The position numbers and the translations under genes are program-made. Shown here piece after piece: positions 39,476-49,728 of a stretch of 64,000 nucleotides of DNA (position 1 is the first letter of the stretch; every line of letters starts with the position of its first letter). The notes beneath the pieces were generated by a model. The model was not told the origin of the DNA. It searched no databases and saw only the letters and a list, made by a program, of their open reading frames with translations. Source of the stretch: Serpentinicella alkaliphila (GTDB lineage Bacteria > Bacillota > Clostridia > Peptostreptococcales > Natronincolaceae); the NCBI RefSeq assembly GCF_018141405.1, contig NZ_CP058648.1:77001-141000 (forward strand). The letters are read 5' to 3'.

Positions 39476-40150
39476 TCCACCTTTTGGGCAAACTTTAATA
39501 CAAATACCACAGACTGAACCTCTGCCAATATGTTTATAATGAGTACTCATATAATTACTACAGGCCCTAGCATCAATTATTTCTTCTCGCTCCATACCTG
39601 GATTCCAAGTAGCACCTTTAAGAGCAATTGCTGGACAGGCTTTAACACACTCATTACATTCACCACATTTTGAAATATCTATTGGTTTATTATATTCTAA
39701 TGACATATTAGTCAGCACAGTTCCTAATCTTATTCTAGGGCCAAATTCTTCAGTTATTAAGCAACAACTTTTACCAATCCAACCTAAGCCTGATCTAGTA
39801 GCAGCTGTTCTGTGAGGAAATACGCCTTTAAAGTTCCAACCTTCTTCGTTAATAGTTTGTGAAGCAGGAACTGCTAATGCTAGAAAACCATGTTGCTGTA
39901 ATATCATCATTATTTTTAGTGAAATTTGATCGATAAAACTATTTACAGTTCTGTAATGATGAAAATAAGTATGAGTTGGTCCATCTAATTTATCTATTTC
40001 GTCAATAATTTGTTCTGATAAATGTATAGCAAAGGAAATACCACTCTTTAAGTGCTTATATTTTTCCGGTAAAAATTCTTCTAGATTACAATAGGATACC
40101 TTTGATACTCCTAATTCTAATATATAGTCATTTAATTGCTTTTGATTCAT
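39464..40150 (-). CDS. QueG-like 4Fe-4S double-cluster protein
   Basis: A 228-residue iron-sulfur protein related to epoxyqueuosine reductase but shorter than QueG (about 310-380 residues). RTAATRSGLGWIGKSCCLI and FGPRIRLGTVLTN are shared with the QueG cobalamin-binding domain. The C-terminus holds two 4Fe-4S sites: CGECNECVKACPAIALKG and CGICIKVCPKG, with an extra Cys in DARACSNY. Clostridia often carry such short paralogues of unknown function. The ATG follows AGGAGG. Confidence 0.75.
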   Translation of the reverse strand: MNQKQLNDYILELGVSKVSYCNLEEFLPEKYKHLKSGISFAIHLSEQIIDEIDKLDGPTHTYFHHYRTVNSFIDQISLKIMMILQQHGFLALAVPASQTINEEGWNFKGVFPHRTAATRSGLGWIGKSCCLITEEFGPRIRLGTVLTNMSLEYNKPIDISKCGECNECVKACPAIALKGATWNPGMEREEIIDARACSNYMSTHYKHIGRGSVCGICIKVCPKGGRVG

Positions 40151-40331
40151 TTTGCAAAACCTCCTAAGCTTATTATAACAAAATAGAAAAGTTCAAACAC
40201 AGAAATCTTTTTACCATATTTAATTAATTAAAACAAAACATACTAATCATATTAAATTAATTATCGGTAAAAATAATATTACAACATCCACAAAGGGTGT
40301 TGAAAAAAAACTAACCGAGGAGGAAGACAAA

Positions 40332-40535
40332 ATGCCATCAAATAATAGAATAGTAGTCCCAGAAGCGAGACAAGCGTTAAACCAAATGAAAGCTGAAATA
40401 GCAAGTGAACTAGGATTATCAAACTATGAACAAATTGATAAAGGTAATTTAACTTCTCGCCAAAATGGTTATGTTGGTGGATATATGACTAAGAGATTAG
40501 TTGAGCAAGCTGAAAGAAACATGAGTGGTAAATAG
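40332..40535 (+). CDS. Small acid-soluble spore protein, alpha/beta type
   Basis: A 67-residue spore DNA-binding protein. The sequence has the two family signatures: AEIASELGL, covering the germination-protease recognition region, and NLTSRQNGYVGGYMTKRLVE, the conserved DNA-contact helix. Expressed late in the forespore, it should coat DNA and change its UV photochemistry. The ATG follows GAGGAGGAAGAC. Confidence 0.96.
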   Translation: MPSNNRIVVPEARQALNQMKAEIASELGLSNYEQIDKGNLTSRQNGYVGGYMTKRLVEQAERNMSGK

Positions 40536-40544
40536 TCTTAAAGC

Positions 40545-40594
40545 AAAAACTAAAAAAGGAGATGCGTAAAAGCTTCTCCTTTTTTAGTTTTTTT
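40545..40594. terminator. Strong bidirectional terminator
   Basis: A long stem (AAAAACTAAAAAAGGAGA / TCTCCTTTTTTAGTTTTT) with T- and A-rich outer arms separates the converging spore-protein gene and the PrcB-repeat gene. Confidence 0.88.
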
Positions 40595-40597
40595 AAA

Positions 40598-42205
40598 TTA
40601 GTTTAATATAAGTAGAATAGCATCTAGATTTCCATTCCCGATATCGATATCTCCAGTTTCACTTATATAATCTAGACTTTCACCTAATGCATCACATATA
40701 AATCTAATAGGCACCATTGTTCTTCCATTTAGTTGATAAGCAGGTACATCTAGTTCTACTTTTTTTCCATTTACCCAAGCAACTTTATTATTAATAAATA
40801 GCTCAATAACATTATCATTTTTTGTAATTGTTACTTTTTGAAGTTTGTTATCCCACTCAACTATAGCTCCTAAATACTCGGATATTATTCTAACAGGCAC
40901 CAGAGTTCTACCATTAACTGTTACCGGTGGTACATCGTAGATTAACTTTTCACCTCTAATATACAATCTATCTTCTAAAGGTCTATTTCTAAGCTGTGTT
41001 TTTTCACTTGTAGTAAATTTACTTATTCTTTCAACTTCATTTAATCTTTTATTAATATTGTCTTGTATTGTTACTAATTGTTCTTTAGTATACCTATCTG
41101 CAAAGAAATCAAGTTTCCCTAAGAAATGCTCAACTGTAACATTTGTTTTTTTTACTGTTTTAATTAATTGCTCCTGAAATTTTTCCATTTGTTTATCATT
41201 TTTTGTAATTCGATCATTTATTTTTTCAATCTTCTTAATTGATTTATCAATCCTTTTTTGAACTATACGATCAATATTTGGACCTTTTCCAGGGTGGTGA
41301 TTATCATCATTTTTCTTTTCTTTATCTTCTATTTTATCCTTAGTTACATCTAGAACTAATTTGACTTCATTAAAACTTCTTAAAGTTACAGGGATTACTT
41401 TACTATCTTTAGGATATGTTATTACTTGAGTGACAAAGTCACCTGCTTTAGGACTTTCTGTCTTATAATAAACTAACAAAGTATTTTTATCTAGTTTTAA
41501 ATCAGTTATCTCAATGAAGTATCCACCTGTTGGCTTTTCACCCCAACTAATAGTTATTACATTATTTTCTATAGAATAAGTAATCTCTTCAGTTCTATGA
41601 TCATGTACTAATTTAACAACTCTATAACCCCTAAGTGCCGTTGGTATTGTCATACTGTCCCTTGGATAGGTTATAGCAAGAGTTACACTATCTCTATCTT
41701 TAGGGCTTTCAGTTTTGTAATAAACTAGTAGATTATTATTAGAATCCAATTTTAATTCAGTTATTTTAATAGAGTATCCACCTGTTGGCTTTTCTCCCCA
41801 ATGAACAGTTATTACATTGTTTGCTATAGAATAAGTAACTTCTTCAGTTGTTTCTTCACTTACTAATCTAACAGCTCTATAACCCCTAAGTGCCGTTGGT
41901 ATTGTCATACTATCCTTCGGATAGGTTATAGCAAGGGTAACCATATCCCCTTCTTTTGGACTTTCTGTTTTATAATATACTAGCAAATTATTGTTTTGGT
42001 CTAGTTTTAAATCTGTTATTTCAATTGAGTAACCACCTGTAGGTTTTTCTCCCCAACTAATGGTAATAACATTGTTAGTAATAGAATAGGTCACCTCTTC
42101 ATGATTTGATATAAGTCTGTTATTTGACCCATTTGCAAAAGCCGTAGACGCAATTAAAAATAAGGATAATGTTAGTAATATACAAACCCTCAATATTTTT
42201 CGCAT
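40598..42205 (-). CDS. Secreted protein with three PrcB-type repeats and a stalk (copper amine oxidase N-like) domain
   Basis: A 535-residue exported protein. A signal peptide (residues 1-24, ending STAFA) is followed by three tandem copies of an approximately 83-residue unit near residues 37-115, 121-198 and 204-282. Each has ENNVITISWGEKPTGGYSIE-like, LLVYYKTESPK and ITYPKDS segments as in the PrcB C-terminal domain. A Lys-rich coiled region spans about 285-395. Then two copper-amine-oxidase-N-type units follow, each with the GRTLVPVRIISEYLGA-type motif, which usually bind cell-wall or surface partners. Function is unknown; a protease inhibitor or surface adhesion role is only a guess. Confidence 0.78.
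   Translation of the reverse strand: MRKILRVCILLTLSLFLIASTAFANGSNNRLISNHEEVTYSITNNVITISWGEKPTGGYSIEITDLKLDQNNNLLVYYKTESPKEGDMVTLAITYPKDSMTIPTALRGYRAVRLVSEETTEEVTYSIANNVITVHWGEKPTGGYSIKITELKLDSNNNLLVYYKTESPKDRDSVTLAITYPRDSMTIPTALRGYRVVKLVHDHRTEEITYSIENNVITISWGEKPTGGYFIEITDLKLDKNTLLVYYKTESPKAGDFVTQVITYPKDSKVIPVTLRSFNEVKLVLDVTKDKIEDKEKKNDDNHHPGKGPNIDRIVQKRIDKSIKKIEKINDRITKNDKQMEKFQEQLIKTVKKTNVTVEHFLGKLDFFADRYTKEQLVTIQDNINKRLNEVERISKFTTSEKTQLRNRPLEDRLYIRGEKLIYDVPPVTVNGRTLVPVRIISEYLGAIVEWDNKLQKVTITKNDNVIELFINNKVAWVNGKKVELDVPAYQLNGRTMVPIRFICDALGESLDYISETGDIDIGNGNLDAILLILN
40598..42205 (-). repeat. Three tandem 249-base coding repeats (within 41340-42100)
   Basis: Within the gene the sequences encoding GEKPTGGYSI, YYKTESPK and ITYPKDSMTIPTALRG recur three times at about 249-base spacing. 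The first two copies are closest in sequence, the third has diverged (RSF for RGY). This indicates internal duplication. Confidence 0.8.
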
Positions 42206-42482
42206 TTCGCTTACCCTCCTTAATAATCTAATATTATAGATACCCTAATATCTTTGTAACATTCTTACAATTTAATTACAAAAATTACTATTATATTTTA
42301 TCCTTTTATACATAGACGATTGAATTGGAGTTATGTTCCATAATTTGTTATAATTATGGAAATTTAGATTTTTAGAACTTTTTGATTATATTTTTCTAGT
42401 GATATATTCCTACTAGTTAAACAAGTTATATTTATGTGATATAATATATGATATTAATGACTTTGCTAGAGGAGGTAACTAA

Positions 42483-43025
42483 ATGTTTGCTCATACGTCT
42501 GAACAACTGGCGGAAAACAAACTTTCCTTATTATATATACTACATAAAATCAATCTTCCATTAACGAATAGTCAAATAACTGAACTTATCTTAGGAAATG
42601 ATTTAATGAATTTTTTTATGCTTCAACAGTATATAAGTGAGTTAAAAGAGGTTGAATTTATAAAAGAAATAGATAAAGATAATCAAGAACTTTTCGTAAT
42701 AACTGACAAAGGAAAAAGTACTTTAGAATTTTTTATTAATAGAATACCTAAGGAAACAAAGGAAAGAATAGATAACCTTATAAAAGAAAAGAAAAATGAT
42801 ATTATAAAGAGTACTCAAGTAAAAGCCTACTATACTAAAAATGCAGAAAATGATTTTATTGTTAATCTATCTGTCGTTGAAAAGGAAACTCAAATTATTG
42901 GCTTATACATTAACGTAGCCAATGCTAACCAGGCTAAAGAGATATGTAATAATTGGAATAATCACTCTGAAAATATATATGGAAGTATAATTAAACTTCT
43001 TACTAACAAAAATAGCGATAGTTAA
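42483..43025 (+). CDS. DUF4364 family protein (winged-helix-like)
   Basis: A 180-residue protein matching the clostridial DUF4364 pattern: AENKLSLLYILHKINLPLTN at the N-terminus looks like a winged-helix start, followed by YISELKEVEFIKEID and ITDKGKSTLEFFINRIP. The second half is a mixed alpha/beta domain. A DNA-binding regulatory role is inferred from the helix-turn-helix-like N-terminus. The ATG follows GAGGAGG. It converges on folC. Confidence 0.75.
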   Translation: MFAHTSEQLAENKLSLLYILHKINLPLTNSQITELILGNDLMNFFMLQQYISELKEVEFIKEIDKDNQELFVITDKGKSTLEFFINRIPKETKERIDNLIKEKKNDIIKSTQVKAYYTKNAENDFIVNLSVVEKETQIIGLYINVANANQAKEICNNWNNHSENIYGSIIKLLTNKNSDS

Positions 43026-43042
43026 ACTAATCGCTATTTTTA
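43009..43042. terminator. Bidirectional terminator
   Basis: An AAAATAGCGAT / ATCGCTATTTT stem with T-run lies across the end of the DUF4364 gene and the start of the folC 3' end. Confidence 0.85.
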
Positions 43043-44331
43043 TTTACAAGTATCCTTCGTACATTTTCTATTAAATATAAAGAACCTGCAACTAATATTA
43101 CATCGCCCTTTTTAGCCAATGAATGGGCAATATTTAATGCCTCTTCAACATTTGAACTTGTATGGGTGTTAAGACTGATTCTTTTTATTTTAGATTCCAG
43201 TTCTATTATAGACAAGGCTCTACTATTGCTAGGCTCTGCTATAACAATTTCCTTACTTAAGGGTATAAGGAGGTCTAATACACCGTCAACATCTTTATCT
43301 CCTAACATACCAATTACTAATATTATGGATTTACCTGGAATTACCTTTTCAATAGTCTCCTTTAATCTAATTGCTGCATGAACATTATGGGCCCCGTCAA
43401 TTATTGTATATGGATTTTCACTTATTACTTCAAATCTTCCTGGCCATTTTGTATTTAATAACCCTTTATATATGCTCTCTTTATCAATTCGAATATTTCT
43501 TTGGTCTTTAAGCACTTCAATAGCAGTTAAAGCTAAACAAGCATTTTCAATTTGATGCACTCCATTTAATTTAATATTCATATTACAATACTTTTGATCA
43601 AATATTTTTATAGAAAACAACTGATCATTTAATTCGCTAATATGTATATCCAAAGAACTTAAATCTACAGTATACACCTTGCTATCTTTTTCTTTAGCCA
43701 CCTCATTTATTACTTCTAAAGCCTCATTTTCCTGGTTAGCTGTAACAACAAAATTATTTTCCTTTACTATTCCAGCCTTTTCAAAGGCAATTTTACCTAA
43801 TGTATCACCAAGATAGTCCATATGGTCATAACCAATAGGTGTTATAACTGATAAAAGAGGATTCTTAACTATATTTGTAGCGTCAAGTCTACCACCTAAA
43901 CCCACCTCTAAAACTACAAAATCTACATTTTCTTCATAATAATATAAAAGTGCCATAGCAGTAATAATTTCAAATTCAGTTGGGTGATCCATTCCTTCTG
44001 AAAGCATTATTTTTATTTTATCTTTAACTTTATTAGCAACATCAGCAAATCTATCCCCCCTAATATTACTATCGTTTATTTTGATTCTTCCAGTAAACCC
44101 ATCAATGCTAGGAGAAGTATATAATCCAACCCTAAATCCACTTTCCTTTAATATACTTTGTATAAAAGCACAAGTAGATCCCTTACCATTTGTTCCAGCA
44201 ACGTGTATTATATTTAACTTATCTTGAGGACTATCTAATAGATTTAATAACTTATTCATATTGTCTAACCCTAATTTACTACCAAATTTCATAGTATTCT
44301 TAATAAACTCTATAGCCTCTATATAATCCAT
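43027..44331 (-). CDS. folC: Folylpolyglutamate synthase / dihydrofolate synthase
   Basis: Adds glutamate to dihydropteroate and to reduced folates with ATP. The 434-residue protein has VAGTNGKGSTCAFI as its P-loop near residue 43, VGLYTSPSIDGFTGRI, LEVGLGGRLDATNIV and IDGAHNVHAAIRLKE in the C-terminal domain, all typical of FolC. It is encoded 70 bases after valS with a terminator between them, a gene order common in Clostridia. Confidence 0.95.
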   Translation of the reverse strand: MDYIEAIEFIKNTMKFGSKLGLDNMNKLLNLLDSPQDKLNIIHVAGTNGKGSTCAFIQSILKESGFRVGLYTSPSIDGFTGRIKINDSNIRGDRFADVANKVKDKIKIMLSEGMDHPTEFEIITAMALLYYYEENVDFVVLEVGLGGRLDATNIVKNPLLSVITPIGYDHMDYLGDTLGKIAFEKAGIVKENNFVVTANQENEALEVINEVAKEKDSKVYTVDLSSLDIHISELNDQLFSIKIFDQKYCNMNIKLNGVHQIENACLALTAIEVLKDQRNIRIDKESIYKGLLNTKWPGRFEVISENPYTIIDGAHNVHAAIRLKETIEKVIPGKSIILVIGMLGDKDVDGVLDLLIPLSKEIVIAEPSNSRALSIIELESKIKRISLNTHTSSNVEEALNIAHSLAKKGDVILVAGSLYLIENVRRILVNKNSD

Positions 44332-44364
44332 ACTTTTTTCTCCTTTGTATGTAATTACAACATT

Positions 44365-44399
44365 TTAAAAAGAAGTTGATGTTTCCATCAACTTCTTAA
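44365..44399 (-). terminator. Terminator after valS
   Basis: A perfect 12-bp stem AAGAAGTTGATG / CATCAACTTCTT with a four-base loop and following T residues on the minus strand, between valS and folC. Confidence 0.85.
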
Positions 44400-44401
44400 A
44401 A

Positions 44402-47050
44402 TTATTTTTTTAATGAATTAATTCTTTCTATTACAACATCTAGCATTTCCTGATATTTTACTTGCTTAGCTTTTTCTTCAGCTATTAGATGCTCTGGGGC
44501 CTTACTAACAAATCCTTCATTTGAAAGCTTACCCACTACTCTTTTTATTTCTCCTTCAAGCTTAGCCTTTTCTTTTTCTAGTCTCTCTATTTCTTTTTCG
44601 AAATCAATTAGTTCATCAAGAGGCAAGAATAACTCTGCTCCTTCAACTACAGTTGAAACCGCATCTGCTGGTACATTTTCTTTGCTATCTACAACTTCAA
44701 GCTCAGATACACTAGCTAAGGACATAAAATATTTTCTTCCTGCTTGTAGTGTTTCCTTTGCCTCCTCATTTTTAGAGAGGATCATTAGCTTAGCTTTTCT
44801 AGAAGGGACTACATTCATTTCAGCTCTTAAATTTCTTATATTTTTGATTGCTTGCATTATTAAATCCATTTTTTGTTCTGCTACTCTATTTACATTTCCC
44901 TCTTCAAATTTTGGCCACTCTGAAATAATAACACTTTCTTTGAAGTTAGGTATGCTTTGCCATATTTCCTCAGTAATGAAAGGCATGAATGGATGTAATA
45001 ACTTTAATATATTTTCTAGAACATAAATTAAAGTATATTGTGCTGACCTTTTCTCTTCTAAATTATCTCCATATAATCTTGATTTAACTAACTCTATATA
45101 CCAGTCACAGTACTCACTCCATATAAAGTCATAAACCTTTTGAGCTGCTAAACCTAATTCAAATTTGTCTAAGTTATCTGTAATTTCTTTTGTAACGCTA
45201 TTAAGTCTAGATACTATCCAATTATCTGCAGTATTTAGATTATTCTTCACATCACTATATTGAATATTTTCGTCATCTAAATTCATAAGTACAAAACGCG
45301 TAGCATTCCATAATTTATTTGCGAAATTTCTACTTGATTCTAACCTTTCCATATGGAAACGTATGTCATTTCCCGGGGAATTTCCTGTAACCAATGTAAA
45401 TCTAAGGGCATCAGCACCATATTGATCAATTACTTCTAATGGATCAACACCATTGCCTAAGGACTTACTCATTTTTCTTCCTTCTGAATCTCTAACTAGA
45501 CCATGAATATATACATATTTAAATGGAATTTCATTCATACATTCTAAGCCTGAGAATGCCATTCTTACAACCCAGAAGAAAATTATGTCATATCCTGTAA
45601 CTAAAACATCAGTAGGATAGAAATACTCAAGCTCTTTAGTCTTTTCTGGCCAACCTAAAGTAGAGAATGGCCATAGGGCTGAGCTAAACCAAGTATCTAA
45701 AACGTCCTCATCTTGTTTCAAGCTTGTACTATTACATTTTGAACAACTTTCGGGTATTTCTCTAGATACAATTATTTCATTACAGTCTTCACAGTAATAA
45801 GCTGGTATTCTATGTCCCCACCATAACTGTCTTGAAATACACCAATCTCTTATATTTTCTAACCAATGTAAATATATTTTAGAGAATCTCTCAGGTACGA
45901 ATTTAATCTTTCCACTCTCTACAGCCTCAATAGCGGGCTTTGCTAATTCATCCATCTTCACAAACCATTGATCTGAAGTTAATGGCTCAACAATTGTACT
46001 ACATCTATAGCATTGTCCCACACTATGTTGATGATCTTTTACCTTAACAAGTAATCCTAATTCTTTAAGGTCCTCTACAATTTGCTTTCTAGCATCATAT
46101 CTATACATACCTGCATATTTTCCACCATTGTTGTTAATAGTAGCATCGTCTTTCATAACAACAATTTGAGGAAGATTATGTCTAAGTCCAAGTTCAAAAT
46201 CGTTAGGGTCATGGGCAGGAGTAATTTTAACAGCTCCAGTACCAAACTCAGGGTCTACATAATCATCAGCTACTATTGGAATTTCTCTATTCATTAAAGG
46301 TAATATAGCATATTTACCAATTAAATGCTTATATCTAGGGTCCTCTGGATTAACCGCTATAGCAGTATCTCCTAACATAGTCTCCGGCCTAGTAGTTGCA
46401 ACCTCTATAAACTCATTAGAATCCTTAACAGGATAATTTATATGCCAAAAATGACCAGCCTTATCTTCATGTTCTACTTCTGCATCGGATAATGAAGTTT
46501 TACAGTCAGGACACCAGTTTATTATTCTATTTCCTCTATATATTAGACCTTTTTCATATAAATTTATAAATACTTCTGTTACAGCGTTACTTAAGCCCTC
46601 ATCCATAGTGAATCGTTCCCTTGACCAATCACATGAATTACCTAATTTTTTCATTTGTTCTACAATTTTTCTACCATATTCGTCACGCCATTTCCACGCT
46701 CTGTCTAAGAACCCTTCTCTTCCTAAATCAAGTTTAGATAAACCTTCTTCTTCTTTAACTTTTTCTACTACCTTAACTTCTGTAGCAATACTGGCATGAT
46801 CTGTCCCTGGTTGCCATAGTGTTTCAAAACCTTGCATTCTTTTCCATCTAATTAATACATCCTGTAATGTATGATCTAAAGCATGTCCAATATGTAGTTG
46901 CCCCGTAATATTTGGTGGTGGTAATACTATGCAATAAGGGTCTTTATCAGGATTGACTTCAGCTTTGAAATATTCCTTCTCCATCCACAAATCATATATT
47001 TTCTTTTCAAATGACTTAGGATCATAATTTTTTGGTAAATTATTGTCCAT
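44402..47050 (-). CDS. valS: Valyl-tRNA synthetase
   Basis: A class I aminoacyl-tRNA synthetase of 882 residues. The HIGH motif is in [16 protein letters not shown] near residue 43, and KMSKS is in [14 protein letters not shown] near residue 525. The editing domain contains [17 protein letters not shown]. The anticodon domain and a C-terminal coiled-coil arm ([17 protein letters not shown]) follow. The ATG has AGGAGG 8 bases upstream. No T-box is present upstream; pgsA lies 41 bases before it. Confidence 0.97.
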   Translation of the reverse strand: MDNNLPKNYDPKSFEKKIYDLWMEKEYFKAEVNPDKDPYCIVLPPPNITGQLHIGHALDHTLQDVLIRWKRMQGFETLWQPGTDHASIATEVKVVEKVKEEEGLSKLDLGREGFLDRAWKWRDEYGRKIVEQMKKLGNSCDWSRERFTMDEGLSNAVTEVFINLYEKGLIYRGNRIINWCPDCKTSLSDAEVEHEDKAGHFWHINYPVKDSNEFIEVATTRPETMLGDTAIAVNPEDPRYKHLIGKYAILPLMNREIPIVADDYVDPEFGTGAVKITPAHDPNDFELGLRHNLPQIVVMKDDATINNNGGKYAGMYRYDARKQIVEDLKELGLLVKVKDHQHSVGQCYRCSTIVEPLTSDQWFVKMDELAKPAIEAVESGKIKFVPERFSKIYLHWLENIRDWCISRQLWWGHRIPAYYCEDCNEIIVSREIPESCSKCNSTSLKQDEDVLDTWFSSALWPFSTLGWPEKTKELEYFYPTDVLVTGYDIIFFWVVRMAFSGLECMNEIPFKYVYIHGLVRDSEGRKMSKSLGNGVDPLEVIDQYGADALRFTLVTGNSPGNDIRFHMERLESSRNFANKLWNATRFVLMNLDDENIQYSDVKNNLNTADNWIVSRLNSVTKEITDNLDKFELGLAAQKVYDFIWSEYCDWYIELVKSRLYGDNLEEKRSAQYTLIYVLENILKLLHPFMPFITEEIWQSIPNFKESVIISEWPKFEEGNVNRVAEQKMDLIMQAIKNIRNLRAEMNVVPSRKAKLMILSKNEEAKETLQAGRKYFMSLASVSELEVVDSKENVPADAVSTVVEGAELFLPLDELIDFEKEIERLEKEKAKLEGEIKRVVGKLSNEGFVSKAPEHLIAEEKAKQVKYQEMLDVVIERINSLKK

Positions 47051-47090
47051 TAATGATTCCTCCTTTGTATTGAAGCTCTCTATATGTAAG

Positions 47091-47633
47091 CTACTGACTT
47101 GCTTTATATTTTTTCATTTCACTCATGCCTACTTTAAAATAGCATGTAAATGCATATAAAGTAACTAAAATTGCTAAAAATAACAAATGGATTCCAAATG
47201 GAATGCCAAAGGAAATAAATAAAACTGCCATATAAAATAAAATAGTAGAAATCTTCCCATAATTTCGCGCAGGGATAACCACGTGGTTCCTTCTTGTATA
47301 AAGAACTACTCCTCCTATTATCATAAGAGCTTCCTTTATACCCACAATAATTATAACCCATATAGGAATTAATCTATTTATTGTTAAACATATTAGAACT
47401 GTAAGCTGCATTATTTTATCGGCTAATGGGTCCATTGCTTGTCCCCATTTAGTTATTAGATTAAACCTTCTTGCTATGTATCCATCCAACACGTCAGTTA
47501 TGCCAGCCAGTACAAATACATATGCTGATAACCTTAAATAATTGTCATTGGATGAAAAGAAAACAAAAACAAATAAAGGTGCTAATAGGAACCTTACAGC
47601 AGTTAATATATTCGGTACATGCATAAAATGCAC
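47091..47633 (-). CDS. pgsA: CDP-diacylglycerol--glycerol-3-phosphate 3-phosphatidyltransferase
   Basis: A 180-residue membrane enzyme of the CDP-alcohol phosphatidyltransferase family that makes phosphatidylglycerophosphate. The catalytic motif D-G-x2-A-R-x8-G-x3-D-x3-D is complete in [11 protein letters not shown] plus [11 protein letters not shown] near residues 48-72. [15 protein letters not shown] at the N-terminus is typical of PgsA. About five hydrophobic helices follow. Sequence alone cannot exclude a related alcohol acceptor. Confidence 0.88.
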   Translation of the reverse strand: MHFMHVPNILTAVRFLLAPLFVFVFFSSNDNYLRLSAYVFVLAGITDVLDGYIARRFNLITKWGQAMDPLADKIMQLTVLICLTINRLIPIWVIIIVGIKEALMIIGGVVLYTRRNHVVIPARNYGKISTILFYMAVLFISFGIPFGIHLLFLAILVTLYAFTCYFKVGMSEMKKYKASQ

Positions 47634-47737
47634 CCCTCTTTAAGTGATTTATTCAATCAACAACTATACTAACTATTCTAACTATATATATTACCATATA
47701 ATAGCCATTAAAAAAAGATTTTATATCTTTCAAATAC

Positions 47738-48058
47738 TCATTTAACAAGTTTAATTGAATATCTTCTGTCAAGATAGCTTACTAAATCCTTTACCATTTT
47801 TTCATAGCTACAATTAAATACATCCCATTGTCTTTTATAGTTAGCGTAAATCAGTCGTTTTGTATAATTTGTCATAGGTATATCTCTATATATGCAAAGA
47901 CGTGATACTTTCCCAGTACCAGCATTTAAGCTATATGGATTTAGTCCGTGCTCGACCTCAGTTTTGTGTACTAAAGCAAACCAACTCAGTTCGTCAATTT
48001 GACCTTTAATATATCCATATCTATTTTTACTGCTACTAATTTTAATATCACATAACAT
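47738..48058 (-). CDS. Hypothetical protein
   Basis: A 106-residue soluble protein starting at an ATG with GGAGGGG. It has GYIKGQIDELSWFALVHKTE near residue 14 and GKVSRLCIYRD near residue 48, which suggests a small beta-rich domain, then a basic helical tail. I do not recognise a named family with confidence. It stands alone between pgsA and the substrate-binding protein gene. Confidence 0.6.
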   Translation of the reverse strand: MLCDIKISSSKNRYGYIKGQIDELSWFALVHKTEVEHGLNPYSLNAGTGKVSRLCIYRDIPMTNYTKRLIYANYKRQWDVFNCSYEKMVKDLVSYLDRRYSIKLVK

Positions 48059-48193
48059 ATTATCCCCTCCATTATGTTTATATTCCCATCATATGTTAAT
48101 TTTATTAATGCTATACTTATTTTTCACTGTAGCACACATTTTTCTTTTCAGAATATAATGAATTGATGCAACATTAAAAATGGAGGGGTATAT

Positions 48194-49204
48194 ATGAAAA
48201 GATTTAAGGTGTTATCTATTTTACTTACTTTACTTTTAATTACTACAATAACCTTAAGTGCATGTACTACTAAACCTGCAAAGCCTGCTGAATTAACTAA
48301 GATTAAAGTTATGGAAGTTACACATTCAGTATTTTACGCACCACAATACATTGCAATTACAGAAGGCTTTTTTGAGGAAGAAGGTCTAGAAATAGAGCTT
48401 ACAGACGGGGGCGGAGCTGATAAAACTATGGCTGCTCTACTTAGTAATCAAGTTGATATCGGTTTTATGGGTCCTGAAGCTTCAATTTATGTCTATAACC
48501 AAGGAGCTGCTGACTATGCAATTAACTTTGCACAGTTAACTCAAAGGGATGGTTCTTTCATCGTTGCTAGAGAACCTAATTCTGATTTCACTTTTGAAGA
48601 CCTAAGAGGAACTTCTATTCTAGGTGGAAGAAAAGGTGGAATGCCTAATATGACACTAGAATACGTACTTAAAAACAAAGGCTTAGTACCTGGGACAGAT
48701 ATTGATGTTCGTACAGATATTCAATTTGCAGTAATGGCTGGGGCATTTGTTGGTGGAGAAGGTGACTACACGACATTATTTGAGCCTACAGCATCAGTTC
48801 TTGAAAAAGAAGGTAAGGGCTTCGTAGTAGCTTCTGTTGGAGCAGAAGGTGGATATATTCCTTATACAGTTTACTCAGCTAGAAAAAGTTATATAGAACA
48901 AAATCCTGAAATTATTCAAAGCTTTACTAATGCAATCTATAAAGCTATGCTTTGGGTAGAAGAGCATAGTGCAGAAGAAGTTGCTAAGTCCTTAGCTCCA
49001 CACTTCCCAGATGCAGACTTAGGAATTTTAACTAACGTAGTAGAAAGATATAGATCCATTGGAGCATGGGCACCAAACCCAGTTTTAACAGAGGAAGGAT
49101 TAACTAGACTTCAAGATATCATGACAGAAGCTGGTGTATTAGAAAAAAGAGTGCCTCATGAAGCTATTGTAAACACTGAGTTTGCTAAGAGAGCTATGGA
49201 ATAA
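48194..49204 (+). CDS. NMT1/THI5-like ABC substrate-binding lipoprotein (parent copy)
   Basis: A 336-residue secreted binding protein of the NMT1/THI5 (SsuA/TauA/ThiY-like) superfamily. The lipobox is LSAC with Cys near residue 24. SVFYAPQYIAITEGFFEEEGLEI-type opening (split here as FYAPQYIAITEGFF), then GADKTMAALLSNQVDIGFMG and PDADLGILTNVVERY, fit the fold. The ligand may be a thiamine pyrimidine precursor, a sulfonate or another small molecule. No permease or ATPase gene is next to it, so it is an orphan here. The 3' half is copied three times downstream. The ATG follows TGGAGGGG. Confidence 0.9.
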   Translation: MKRFKVLSILLTLLLITTITLSACTTKPAKPAELTKIKVMEVTHSVFYAPQYIAITEGFFEEEGLEIELTDGGGADKTMAALLSNQVDIGFMGPEASIYVYNQGAADYAINFAQLTQRDGSFIVAREPNSDFTFEDLRGTSILGGRKGGMPNMTLEYVLKNKGLVPGTDIDVRTDIQFAVMAGAFVGGEGDYTTLFEPTASVLEKEGKGFVVASVGAEGGYIPYTVYSARKSYIEQNPEIIQSFTNAIYKAMLWVEEHSAEEVAKSLAPHFPDADLGILTNVVERYRSIGAWAPNPVLTEEGLTRLQDIMTEAGVLEKRVPHEAIVNTEFAKRAME

Positions 49205-49213
49205 TGTTAATCA

Positions 49214-49262
49214 AAAACAGCAATAGGGATATGTTTAGCCATACTTCTATTGCTGTTTATTT
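49214..49262 (+). terminator. Terminator of the substrate-binding protein gene
   Basis: An AACAGCAATAGGGATATG / CATACTTCTATTGCTGTT inverted repeat followed by TATTTT. Similar hairpins follow the copies at 53 and 61.5 kb, and a truncated one follows the copy at 57.9 kb. The rest of the gap to 49437 shows nothing recognisable. Confidence 0.85.
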
Positions 49263-49437
49263 TGGTTTTATAATAAATGTTTACTAATGGCACAATGAAG
49301 GGTTTAATAATATGTATCTGTAAATACTTACATCTCAATTTTAACACGAATTTACATACACTCTCATTAATTTCTCCTTAAAACGGGCTTATCCTAAATA
49401 TATTTGGTTATGTCACAACAGACGGATGAAAAGCTTT

Positions 49438-49632
49438 TTATAGCGGCAAATATCCTAATTTTATTGCAGTTTGAATTAAAAATAAAATCACAACTCCTGC
49501 CTGAATAACTATCCCTGCAGTTTGAACATTTTTCTGTTCTTTTTCCTGAAGCTTAAGTCCTACCAAAAACAAAATAAGCAATGCACTAGCACCTAACACG
49601 AAAATCATCCTTTTTTTTAATTTGTAGTGCAA
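49438..49632 (-). CDS. Small two-helix membrane protein
   Basis: About 64 residues with two hydrophobic helices (MIFVLGASALLILFLVGL and IVIQAGVVILFLIQTAI). The start is uncertain: the longest frame begins at a TTG without a good ribosome site, whereas AAGGATG is spaced for an internal GTG near residue 12. No family is recognised. It follows the XRE regulator/membrane protein pair on the same strand, so it might belong to that unit. Confidence 0.4.
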   Translation of the reverse strand: MHYKLKKRMIFVLGASALLILFLVGLKLQEKEQKNVQTAGIVIQAGVVILFLIQTAIKLGYLPL

Positions 49633-49728
49633 AAATATCCAAACACATGTATTTGAAATGGTTATAATATGTTAAAGAATCAACCCTTAATGGAAAAATC
49701 CATATATTTATTTCTTATTCATGGTGTT

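Noticed and set aside
47051-47090. Possible T-box ahead of valS
   Set aside because: Only 40 bases separate pgsA and valS and no T-box core is present, so valS lacks such control here.
47134-47361. Open frame on the same strand inside pgsA
   Set aside because: It is an alternative frame of a clear CDP-alcohol phosphatidyltransferase gene and has no protein family features.
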